A stretch of DNA of 11,495 nucleotides from Bacteroidales bacterium (lineage in GTDB: Bacteria > Bacteroidota > Bacteroidia > Bacteroidales > WCHB1-69): assembly GCA_031272415.1 (NCBI GenBank), contig JAISTU010000174.1:1-11495 (forward strand), written 5' to 3'. Below, piece after piece: positions 1 through 6,088 of this stretch. Made by a program: the position numbers and the translations under genes. The notes under the pieces are model-generated. The model saw only the letters and a program-made list of their open reading frames with translations. It ran no database searches and was not told where the DNA came from. Positions within the stretch are counted from its first letter, which is position 1; the number at the start of each line of letters is the position of its first letter.

Positions 1-27
1 AATTCTGGTAATTTCATTATCAATCAT
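1..27 (-). CDS. Possible 5' end of a leftward gene leaving the window
   Basis: Two in-window ATG codons on the minus strand (27-25 and 17-15, in different frames) lie 35-50 bases downstream of a Bacteroidota-type -7 element pointing left. The first would begin M-I-D-N-E-I-T-R-I and the second M-K-L-P-E. With at most nine codons visible the product cannot be recognised and the start cannot be decided. The call rests on the promoter and its spacing only. Confidence 0.3.
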
Positions 28-62
28 TTATAATTTAACAACACCCCTAATTAAGGGTATTA

Positions 63-70
63 CAAAGATA
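63..70 (-). promoter_or_regulatory. Bacteroidota-type -7 promoter element, leftward
   Basis: Read on the minus strand this is TATCTTTG in the context TTGTGTATCTTTGTA, matching the TAnnTTTG -7 consensus of Bacteroidota primary sigma factor promoters. No clear TTTG -33 box at the usual spacing is visible. The same GTGTATCTTTG context occurs ahead of the genes at 3629 (minus) and 8517 (plus), which supports it being a real promoter. It would drive a gene starting near position 17-27 and leaving the window. Confidence 0.5.
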
Positions 71-295
71 CACAAAAAAATGATATAATTGTTATTTTTC
101 TTGTTTTTTGTTATTTTAGGGTCTGATAACATACCTAAATTGAGCGGAGTTAGGGATTAACAAAAAAATAAGGGTAATGGTGGCGGTGTTTTTTACTACT
201 AAGGGTGCTTTAATAAATAAGGGGGGTGTTTTATAAAAATCTTAAATAATCACACAAATCATTCAAAATCACAGTTCAGACTGAAAATGTTCAAA
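71..295. other. Non-coding AT-rich intergenic stretch
   Basis: No credible reading frame is seen on either strand. The stretch contains scattered AAGGGT/AGGGG runs (about 166-231), for example a GGCGGTGTTTTTTA / GGGGGGTGTTTTAT pair that may be a degenerate short direct repeat. No terminator or RNA gene could be assigned. Confidence 0.5.
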
Positions 296-330
296 TTTTA
301 GAACGTTTTTATCCCAAAATGCAAAAAAAA

Positions 331-363
331 CAATTCTCAATTCTCCATTTTCAATTCTCCATT
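331..363. repeat. Short tandem repeat of CAATTCTCCATT
   Basis: A partial copy CAATTCTC (331-338) is followed by CAATTCTCCATTTT (338-351) and CAATTCTCCATT (352-363). The repeat lies immediately inside the left arm of the palindromic element and is probably part of it. Confidence 0.75.
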
Positions 364-387
364 AAAAAAAGCCGTTTTTTTTTCGGA

Positions 388-411
388 GTAGGGGCAAAGC
401 ATGCTTTGCCC
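388..411. repeat. GTAGGGGC-type palindromic repeat, copy 1
   Basis: GTAG is followed by the perfect 20-bp palindrome GGGCAAAGCATGCTTTGCCC (392-411). GTAGGGGC-headed palindromes recur in intergenic regions of many bacterial genomes (from memory). It sits at the middle of the larger inverted-arm element. As RNA it would form a stable stem on either strand, although no T tract follows directly. Confidence 0.75.
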
Positions 412-500
412 AAATTAGGGTGTAGAGATTTTTTTTTTGCATTTTTGCATAAAAACGTTCTAAAAAATGAAAATTAACTTTTTCACCCTGTACCCTCTTC

Positions 501-524
501 TGGCAAGGCATACCTTTCCCCTAC
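501..524 (-). repeat. GTAGGGG-type repeat, degenerate inverted copy 2
   Basis: Read on the minus strand this begins GTAGGGGAAAGGTATGCC and continues TTGCCA. It aligns with copy 1 at 388-411 with a one-base deletion and a few substitutions, in the opposite orientation. It lies between the palindromic element and the stop codon of the minus-strand gene. A weak CAATT/AATTG hairpin (about 523-540) follows, but no convincing terminator for that gene is seen. Confidence 0.5.
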
Positions 525-551
525 AATTGATTTTTTAATTGAAGAATACTT

Positions 552-3500
552 TTATCTAATCACTGTTATTATTCCTACGTATTCATGCAAATCATTTTTC
601 ATATCTTGTACTTCAATTCGGTAGGTATAGGTTGTGCCGGATTGGACAAATTTTCCGTTTACTGTGCCGTCCCATGCTTGTTGTGGGTCGTGGGTTTGAA
701 AAATGGCACTACCCCAGCGGTCAAAAACAGTTAATGTATAATTATTTTGCGAATATTCAGTCATAATGGGTTTCCATGTATCATTTAGTCCGTCTCCGTT
801 GGGGGTAAATGAGTTCGGAATATATACAACCATTTCTTCGTAAGTATGTATAATTTTGCTGACGGTATCTGTGCAGCCGTTAGTATCTGTTACCAATAAA
901 AAGATTACATATTCACCTTTTGTGGGATAATTGTAGTAAATCATTCTTGTTTTTCCGTCAGTTTGTCCTGTATTTCCGTCCCCAAAATCCCAATCGCCTT
1001 GCATGATACTGCCTTTTGAGGTTTCTGTCAATGCAAATGAGGTTGAAGTCGGAATGGAGTAAGAGGAGGTGATAAAATCGGCATCAGGTCCGGCAATATA
1101 AGGCACGTAAAAAGACGTGTCTAACAGGCAAAAAGTATCTTTTACACGCACAAAATAAGTTGAATTGCCTTTGAGATGACTATTTATAGAGTCAAAAGGA
1201 ATAAGGTGTATATCTATGCTGTCGCCCCAGCCAAATTCGAGTGATTCAGGCATGCCGCTTTTGGCAAAAATGATAATTTGACCGTCCGTTCTGTTGCAAG
1301 TTTCGGGTGTAACTTTTGCCGTCAAAGATATGGGCGGATAATAACCTACTTCAATAGATGTATCTATTTGACAATCATTGCTATCGGTAACATAAATGGT
1401 ATAAATACCTGATTTTAAATTACTTAACAATCTTGTAGCGGTAGAATCTTCGGTAGGTTCCCATCTAAAAGTCAATGGATAGGCGGGATTTTCAACAGAA
1501 ATTTTGATGTTTCCATTGGCTAATTCGCACCTTTCAAAGGCAACACTATTGACAACAATGTAAGGTTTAGGGATGGCAAAAATAGTATCCCACGACTCTG
1601 CTACACAGCCTTTTGTGTTAATATCGGGCGGTTGTGTAGAGGAAGGCGGTTGTGCGGTGTAATAATTGTTATCAATAATTTTTGTGTAGTAAATACCTGT
1701 ATCTAAATTATTTATTGCATTTCCTGTAAAAAATGTATCCAAAGAGGTGGTGATAAATGAATAAGGTGCTGTGCCTCCGATAGCATAAAAGCGTATTCTA
1801 CCGTTGGGGTTTCCGCAAGTGGCGGAGTCTGCAATCATGCGTGGCTTTAATGAGTCGGGCTGCAAAATTTCTATGGTGTCTCTGATTTCGCAACTATTGG
1901 CATCAATGCCGTAAAAATAATACTTTCCTGCCGGCAATCTGTTAATTACAATGCCTGAGGCTGCCGGCAAAGAGAGCGAATCTGTACCATCGTAGGCAAA
2001 ATTAGGCAAAGTCCAATTGGCTTGTTGATAAGGAAACGCACCGCCGGTTATGGCAGATTGTACAAACCTGCCGTCTCTGCCTCCATAACAACTTACATGG
2101 GTCATCGTAACATTCATAATCGGTTTTAAAGGCGTAACTATGTGAGTATCAAATACTATACATCCAAATTCGTTTTCCGCCTCTAAAATGTATGTCCCCG
2201 GCTGTATGATTTGTAAAACGCTGTCATTGACAATAGTAGCACCTGTTGAGGGGTCAAAATGCCATTGAAAACGGGTAATTGTTGTTCTTTTTGCATGACC
2301 TCTCAAAGTATCTATATTTCCTGCACACAATTGTACAGTTCCTTCCACTTCGGCACGCGGAGAAGGATAAATTCTTATGTAATTTGTTGATAATGCGTCA
2401 GATGTATCAGAGCAGCTATTTTTAGCCATCACTTGCAGACGTACCAAATAAGTGGTCGGTGTATCAGGGTCCGGAAAATGGACTGTAAAAATACTGTCGC
2501 TCGATTCGCCTATTTCGTTGGGCAATCCATGTATATGCCATTCCACGTACTCCTTATCGCTGTTAAAGACTCGCGATAAATCTACAAAAGAGGCAACACG
2601 TGAGCAAGTGTCATATTTATTTATCAACATAGGGTCATCTGTTTGTCCGGGTTTTGCATAGAAAAAACTTGCGTCAATGGTAGTTCTTTTGATTTCCGTT
2701 TGGATGGTAGCCCCGCAAGAAGGCGATAATTTGGACGTCATAACGCAAGTAAATATTTCGGCATCCCACGGATTGGGGACTGAAATTTGGCGTGTATAAA
2801 GGTGCCAATTGGGGTCAGAAGAGCGTGACCATGTGTAGGTAGCAAAGCCCTCCGGCGCCGACATACGGGCTGCACTTTGTCCTTCGCAAAAGGTTAATTC
2901 AATCTGCATAGGCTGACATTTGCAAACAATGTATGCGTAAGAAATATCGGGTCCTATGGTGCAATTTCTATCAAAAAATCGAATTTTTACCGTATTGCCT
3001 ATCATTGAGGTCAAATTGTAAGCAATTACTGTCCAATCATAAATATTGTAAGGTCCGCAACAAGCATGCAAAGTAGGCACATCTTCGCATAAAATAGTCA
3101 AAACATCTGCATAACCGGCTGTAAAATTATTGTGATGACAAGGTAAATTTACAAGTTCATTGCCGGCAGAATCCAAAATATCCATGGAAAAGTAGGGCTG
3201 AATTTCGTAAGGATGTCCAAAATCTTGCAAAACTTCTGCAAAATATATCAACAAAAGATTGGTATTGCTGTCAACGTAAAGCGTATATTCCACAGCATCA
3301 GCGTCTTGTGTGGCAGGATTATAATTGCCTAATTTGAGTGAATACATAAATCCGTCAGGCACTTTTTTCAAAAGAGGACACAATTCATCATACAATTCAT
3401 TGCTTGACATCAATTGACTCAAACTCAATACAACATGATTATCAGGCATCGGCATAACCGGAAATACAGGTGTATTTTGGTTCTGTACAGCCGTTGAATT

Positions 3501-3629
3501 GCCATGAAAACATTGCCAATTGGACAGATTACCATAACTAAAATCAATATTTGGACATTGTGCCTGCGTAGCCAACATCCAGCCTACTGTAAATGCAATT
3601 ATTGCTATTAAAAACCTTGCCGTTTTCAT
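552..3629 (-). CDS. Large secreted T9SS-type protein with SprB-like repeats, PKD and gliding-type C-terminal domain
   Basis: A 1025-residue exported protein. Residues 1-24 are a signal peptide (MKTARF, then a hydrophobic core ending ATQAQ). The N-terminal third has many cysteines and starts with a CPNIDF...GNLSNWQC motif common at the mature end of Bacteroidota surface proteins. Ig/PKD-like segments follow (about 318-505), then about four SprB-like repeats (near 505, 597, 694 and 766) with the pattern C-x-x-x-x-G, GG-x-x-P-Y and a GxYxxxxxDxNxC end. A PKD domain with WDFGDG lies near 880. The last 90 residues (936-1025; YIPNSFTPNGDGLND, FDRWG, WDG) form the gliding-associated type B sorting domain that directs type IX secretion. 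It is expected at or outside the outer membrane, perhaps as an adhesin; its ligand is unknown. The ATG follows the signal peptide logic and a good -7 element lies 53 bases upstream. No enzymatic domain was recognised. Confidence 0.95.
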   Translation of the reverse strand: MKTARFLIAIIAFTVGWMLATQAQCPNIDFSYGNLSNWQCFHGNSTAVQNQNTPVFPVMPMPDNHVVLSLSQLMSSNELYDELCPLLKKVPDGFMYSLKLGNYNPATQDADAVEYTLYVDSNTNLLLIYFAEVLQDFGHPYEIQPYFSMDILDSAGNELVNLPCHHNNFTAGYADVLTILCEDVPTLHACCGPYNIYDWTVIAYNLTSMIGNTVKIRFFDRNCTIGPDISYAYIVCKCQPMQIELTFCEGQSAARMSAPEGFATYTWSRSSDPNWHLYTRQISVPNPWDAEIFTCVMTSKLSPSCGATIQTEIKRTTIDASFFYAKPGQTDDPMLINKYDTCSRVASFVDLSRVFNSDKEYVEWHIHGLPNEIGESSDSIFTVHFPDPDTPTTYLVRLQVMAKNSCSDTSDALSTNYIRIYPSPRAEVEGTVQLCAGNIDTLRGHAKRTTITRFQWHFDPSTGATIVNDSVLQIIQPGTYILEAENEFGCIVFDTHIVTPLKPIMNVTMTHVSCYGGRDGRFVQSAITGGAFPYQQANWTLPNFAYDGTDSLSLPAASGIVINRLPAGKYYFYGIDANSCEIRDTIEILQPDSLKPRMIADSATCGNPNGRIRFYAIGGTAPYSFITTSLDTFFTGNAINNLDTGIYYTKIIDNNYYTAQPPSSTQPPDINTKGCVAESWDTIFAIPKPYIVVNSVAFERCELANGNIKISVENPAYPLTFRWEPTEDSTATRLLSNLKSGIYTIYVTDSNDCQIDTSIEVGYYPPISLTAKVTPETCNRTDGQIIIFAKSGMPESLEFGWGDSIDIHLIPFDSINSHLKGNSTYFVRVKDTFCLLDTSFYVPYIAGPDADFITSSYSIPTSTSFALTETSKGSIMQGDWDFGDGNTGQTDGKTRMIYYNYPTKGEYVIFLLVTDTNGCTDTVSKIIHTYEEMVVYIPNSFTPNGDGLNDTWKPIMTEYSQNNYTLTVFDRWGSAIFQTHDPQQAWDGTVNGKFVQSGTTYTYRIEVQDMKNDLHEYVGIITVIR

Positions 3630-3681
3630 CTTTTTATTGTTTTAACTGTTATAAAATTCTTTTATCTATCTACATGATATG

Positions 3682-3689
3682 CAAAGATA
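3682..3689 (-). promoter_or_regulatory. Bacteroidota-type -7 element for the 552-3629 gene
   Basis: On the minus strand this reads TATCTTTG in the context AAAAGTGTATCTTTGCAT. It lies about 53 bases upstream of the ATG at 3629. A TTTTG 15 bases further upstream could serve as the -33 box, though that spacing is shorter than the usual 19 or so. Confidence 0.7.
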
Positions 3690-3907
3690 CACTTTTGTTG
3701 CCTACAAAATTATTTTTTTTTGAATTTTCCTCTTTGACCGTTTTTATAATTTATTGATAATCAAATGAATACAATAAAATTAAAAATAAAATATTTTTTG
3801 ATTGAAAAATACACACAATAAAAGAGGCAAATTTACGTTATAATGATATTAGAAAAAAATAAATTATTTGAATTATTATTAAAAAAAAATTAAAAATCAG
3901 TTGTTTT
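3690..3907. other. AT-rich divergent intergenic region
   Basis: This stretch separates the minus-strand secreted protein from the plus-strand gene run. It is very AT-rich, with long A and T tracts. A promoter for the plus-strand genes must lie here or nearby, but no good TAnnTTTG match in that direction was found; TTATTTG at about 3864 and a TATTTTTTG at about 3791 are off-consensus. Confidence 0.5.
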
Positions 3908-4030
3908 ATGAACAAAAAAGTTATAAAAATGATGTTAGTAGGTGCTGTAATTTGCACCGCAGGAAGTAGTAGTTATGCACAAACAGTTTGGCAATTTAAG
4001 AGAAAAATTTGTAAAAGAATAAAAAAATAA
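3908..4030 (+). CDS. Small secreted cationic peptide (40 codons)
   Basis: A 40-residue frame starting MNKKVIKMMLVGAVICTAG and ending at TAA. Residues 1-24 have a textbook signal peptide: basic start (NKKVIK), hydrophobic core (MMLVGAVIC) and small residues before a Bacteroidota-style A|Q cleavage site (SSSYA|Q). The predicted mature peptide is only 16 residues, QTVWQFKRKICKRIKK, with seven Lys/Arg and hydrophobic residues spaced as in an amphipathic helix. It lies 13 bases before the next exported-protein gene and is probably cotranscribed. No family is recognised. It could be a secreted peptide, a leader, or the relic of a longer gene; the strong A bias of the last codons weakens the coding case. 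Confidence 0.5.
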   Translation: MNKKVIKMMLVGAVICTAGSSSYAQTVWQFKRKICKRIKK

Positions 4031-4043
4031 TAAAAATAAAACT

Positions 4044-4799
4044 ATGGATAAATTGAAAAAAGCGTTGTTAGTGGGTCTCCTTTTGGGCTGTATATTGGCT
4101 CAATCGTGGGGACAAGACGTGATTGTTACCTATAAATCGGGGAAAATCAATGCAAAAGTGATAAGTGTTGACAACATTCAGGTCAAATACAAACTTTTTG
4201 CACAACAAGATGGGGCAGAATACACTATTCCAAAGTCAGATGTTGTAACTATTTTGTATGAAAATGGAGTTGTAGATATACTTGTTGCACAAGTGCCGAT
4301 TGGGGAGCGAAATTTTAATGCGTTGGCAGGAGTACCGATTGTTAAAAGGGGCAGTGATTTTTGCTTTGAGGGTACCAATATCAGCATGAGCAAATGGGAT
4401 TATAAGGATTTTTTAGAAATAAATTGTCCGCAAGCCTATCAAATTTACAAAAAGGGTCGTATTTTGAACACATTTGGTATAATTTGCACGGCTATTGGCG
4501 GTGTAATGTTGTTGGCAGGTTTGCCTTTGACTTGTGAATCGCTCAATACATGGAATACATATAAACCAATAACTTACGGCTCACAGGCGGAGTTATATCA
4601 TCAATATTCCACCGGTGTTGGTTTGTCGATTGCAGGGGCTGTGCTTGCCGGCGGAGGTGTTTCAATGCTGTCATTTGGCATCAAAATGAAACGGCATACT
4701 TCGCTTGATTTTTACAACAATAATTGTACGGTCAAAAAAACGGCTGCATTGAATATAGGATTTCAAGGAAATGCGGTCAATTTGAAACTTACATTTTAA
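4044..4799 (+). CDS. Exported Bacteroidota protein of unknown function
   Basis: A 251-residue protein with a signal peptide (MDKLKKALLVGLLLGCILAQSWG|Q). The mature N-terminus (about 24-80) has the pattern DVIVTYKSGKINAKV...VKYKLF...GAEYTIPKSDVVTILYENG, a small beta-rich domain seen ahead of many Bacteroidota envelope proteins. Two hydrophobic glycine-rich segments (about 143-162 and 191-212) look like a membrane hairpin. The two cysteines in the middle (about 126 and 164) may be in the oxidised compartment. The polar end contains N-N-N-C. It likely sits in the envelope. Its neighbours are a secreted micropeptide upstream and a lipoprotein downstream, suggesting a small envelope gene cluster. 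Function is not known; the family resemblance is from memory. Confidence 0.85.
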   Translation: MDKLKKALLVGLLLGCILAQSWGQDVIVTYKSGKINAKVISVDNIQVKYKLFAQQDGAEYTIPKSDVVTILYENGVVDILVAQVPIGERNFNALAGVPIVKRGSDFCFEGTNISMSKWDYKDFLEINCPQAYQIYKKGRILNTFGIICTAIGGVMLLAGLPLTCESLNTWNTYKPITYGSQAELYHQYSTGVGLSIAGAVLAGGGVSMLSFGIKMKRHTSLDFYNNNCTVKKTAALNIGFQGNAVNLKLTF

Positions 4800-4847
4800 A
4801 AATAGATAAAAAAATTGATTATTAAACATTTAAGAATAGATAGAGAT

Positions 4848-5384
4848 ATGCAAAAAAAATGTTCATCAACAATAATTATTGTCGCATTGTTGCTTTGTGC
4901 AGGCATGTTTACTTTACCGTCTTGCATAAAACCACCGCAGGAAGCACCGGATACTTTAGACGGAAAATGGCTTTATGGCAATGAATATTCGTGGAAATAT
5001 TCTCCTGTTGTATATAATGAGGATGCTTTTTCGATAAATATTGCCGACTCGGTAGGTACATTTGACGACATTAAAGCAGGTCAATGGTTAGGCGCCTTAA
5101 TTGCAGACAAAATTAAATACGGCGACCCTTATCTGAAAAACATTAAGAAAATAAACAGTTCTACATGGACTTGCGATGTTTTGCAAATTATTCACAATGA
5201 CACAGATGCCAATCAATCCATTATCAGATGGAGCAAAGCATCTATCAGCATGGGAGACTTTTATTATAGAGCAAATAAAAGGAGTAAAAACAGCATGATA
5301 GAGATATATGTAAGCGACACATTACCAAGTGGTTATCATGCTTATGATAATTATGCCACGTTCTCGCGAATGTTGCCTCAATAA
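4848..5384 (+). CDS. Putative lipoprotein
   Basis: A 178-residue product from the ATG at 4848. An in-frame TTG 33 bases upstream would add MIIKHLRIDRD, but the ATG places a normal lipoprotein signal at the very start: MQKK, a hydrophobic core, then the lipobox LPSC with Cys26 as the lipidated residue. The mature protein starts CIKPPQEAPDTLDGKW, and a DTLDGKWLY segment followed by beta-strand-like sequence resembles small lipocalin-like Bacteroidota lipoproteins, but this is only an impression. Conserved-looking aromatic residues are common (WLYGNEYSWKYSP). It lies 48 bases after the exported protein and 11 bases before nqrC. No function can be assigned; exposure in the outer membrane or periplasm is inferred from the lipobox. 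Confidence 0.85.
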   Translation: MQKKCSSTIIIVALLLCAGMFTLPSCIKPPQEAPDTLDGKWLYGNEYSWKYSPVVYNEDAFSINIADSVGTFDDIKAGQWLGALIADKIKYGDPYLKNIKKINSSTWTCDVLQIIHNDTDANQSIIRWSKASISMGDFYYRANKRSKNSMIEIYVSDTLPSGYHAYDNYATFSRMLPQ

Positions 5385-5395
5385 AATCAAATAGA

Positions 5396-6061
5396 GTGAA
5401 AAATTTTAGCAATAGGTATATCTTTCTGTATATCACTGTTTTAGTAATGATTGTGGCAGTTGTGTTAGCCATTGCAGCCACAAGTCTTAAACCGCGTCAA
5501 GATGCCAATAGAGCCAAAGAAACCATAATTCAAATTATGGAAGTTGCCGGTTATAAAGATTTTAAAGGTGATATTTTAAATAAATACAAGCAGGTTGCCA
5601 AAGAAATTCAACTGCCTCAAAGCGAAGGTGAGGATTCTTTAAAAGTGATAGAAGTTACTGCCCCTGACGGCAAAACAGAATACATTTTGTCCCTGCACGG
5701 AAAAGGTTTATGGGGGGCTATTTGGGGCTATATTTGTTTTGCCGATGACGGTAATACAATCAATGGAACTGTTTTTGCTCACAAAAGCGAAACACCCGGT
5801 CTGGGAGCAGAAATTGCAACTCCAAAATTTGAAAATTCATTTATTGGGAAAACGATTTTTGACGAAAATGGTGATTTTGTGTCCGTTAGAGTGGTCAAAG
5901 GCGGTGTAGCGGCGTCCAATATTTCACCGCAACACGGTGTAGATGCCATTTCGGGGGGCACAATTACCAGCAATGGAGTGGATAAAATGTTGTTTAATTG
6001 CCTGCAAGTCTACGTTCCTTTTTTGAAAAATTTGCAAAATAAACAATTTTCAACCCATTGA
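5396..6061 (+). CDS. nqrC: Na+-translocating NADH:quinone reductase subunit C (FMN-binding)
   Basis: A 221-residue protein with one N-terminal membrane helix (about 8-29) after SNRYIF, followed by SLKPRQDANR, as in Bacteroidota NqrC. A periplasmic FMN-binding domain carries GKGLWG (102-107), ETPGLGAEI (132-140), FIGK (149-152) and SGGTITSNGV (186-195). In NqrC and RnfG the FMN is attached by a phosphoester bond to the threonine of SGAT; here that is Thr189, with Gly in place of Ala. NqrC carries one flavin in the Na+-pumping NADH:quinone reductase, between the 2Fe-2S centre and NqrB. The ETPGLG and WG motifs favour NqrC over RnfG. It begins with GTG, 11 bases after the lipoprotein stop. None of nqrA, B, D, E or F is in this window, which is unusual because these genes normally form one operon. 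Confidence 0.9.
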   Translation: MKNFSNRYIFLYITVLVMIVAVVLAIAATSLKPRQDANRAKETIIQIMEVAGYKDFKGDILNKYKQVAKEIQLPQSEGEDSLKVIEVTAPDGKTEYILSLHGKGLWGAIWGYICFADDGNTINGTVFAHKSETPGLGAEIATPKFENSFIGKTIFDENGDFVSVRVVKGGVAASNISPQHGVDAISGGTITSNGVDKMLFNCLQVYVPFLKNLQNKQFSTH

Positions 6062-6088
6062 GTCGTTAATCAAATTTTACGATTGAGT

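Larger units (their letters stand above)
296..465. repeat. Palindromic MITE-like element with 35-bp inverted arms
   Basis: The left arm (296-330) and right arm (431-465) are inverted copies matching at 33 of 35 positions; the shared core is TTTTAGAACGTTTTTAT followed by a GC-poor A/T tract. Weaker similarity may continue outward to roughly 276 and 491. Between the arms lie tandem CAATTCTCCATT copies and a perfect 20-bp palindrome. There is no open reading frame inside, so if mobile it is non-autonomous. It could also fold as a long RNA hairpin downstream of the minus-strand gene ending at 552. No target-site duplication could be identified with confidence. Confidence 0.55.

Noticed and set aside
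166..231. G-run cluster as a G-quadruplex
   Set aside because: Only one or two runs reach three or more G at suitable spacing; too few for a credible quadruplex.
2452..2661. 69-codon plus-strand frame inside the large secreted protein
   Set aside because: Lies wholly antisense to a well-supported gene with clear domains; no signal or family resemblance.
3839..3844. TATAAT as a sigma70-type -10 box for the plus-strand genes
   Set aside because: No -35 at proper spacing, the region is extremely AT-rich, and Bacteroidota promoters use TAnnTTTG.
4815..4847. TTG start for the lipoprotein gene
   Set aside because: It would put eleven charged residues in front of an otherwise normal lipoprotein signal; the ATG at 4848 fits better.
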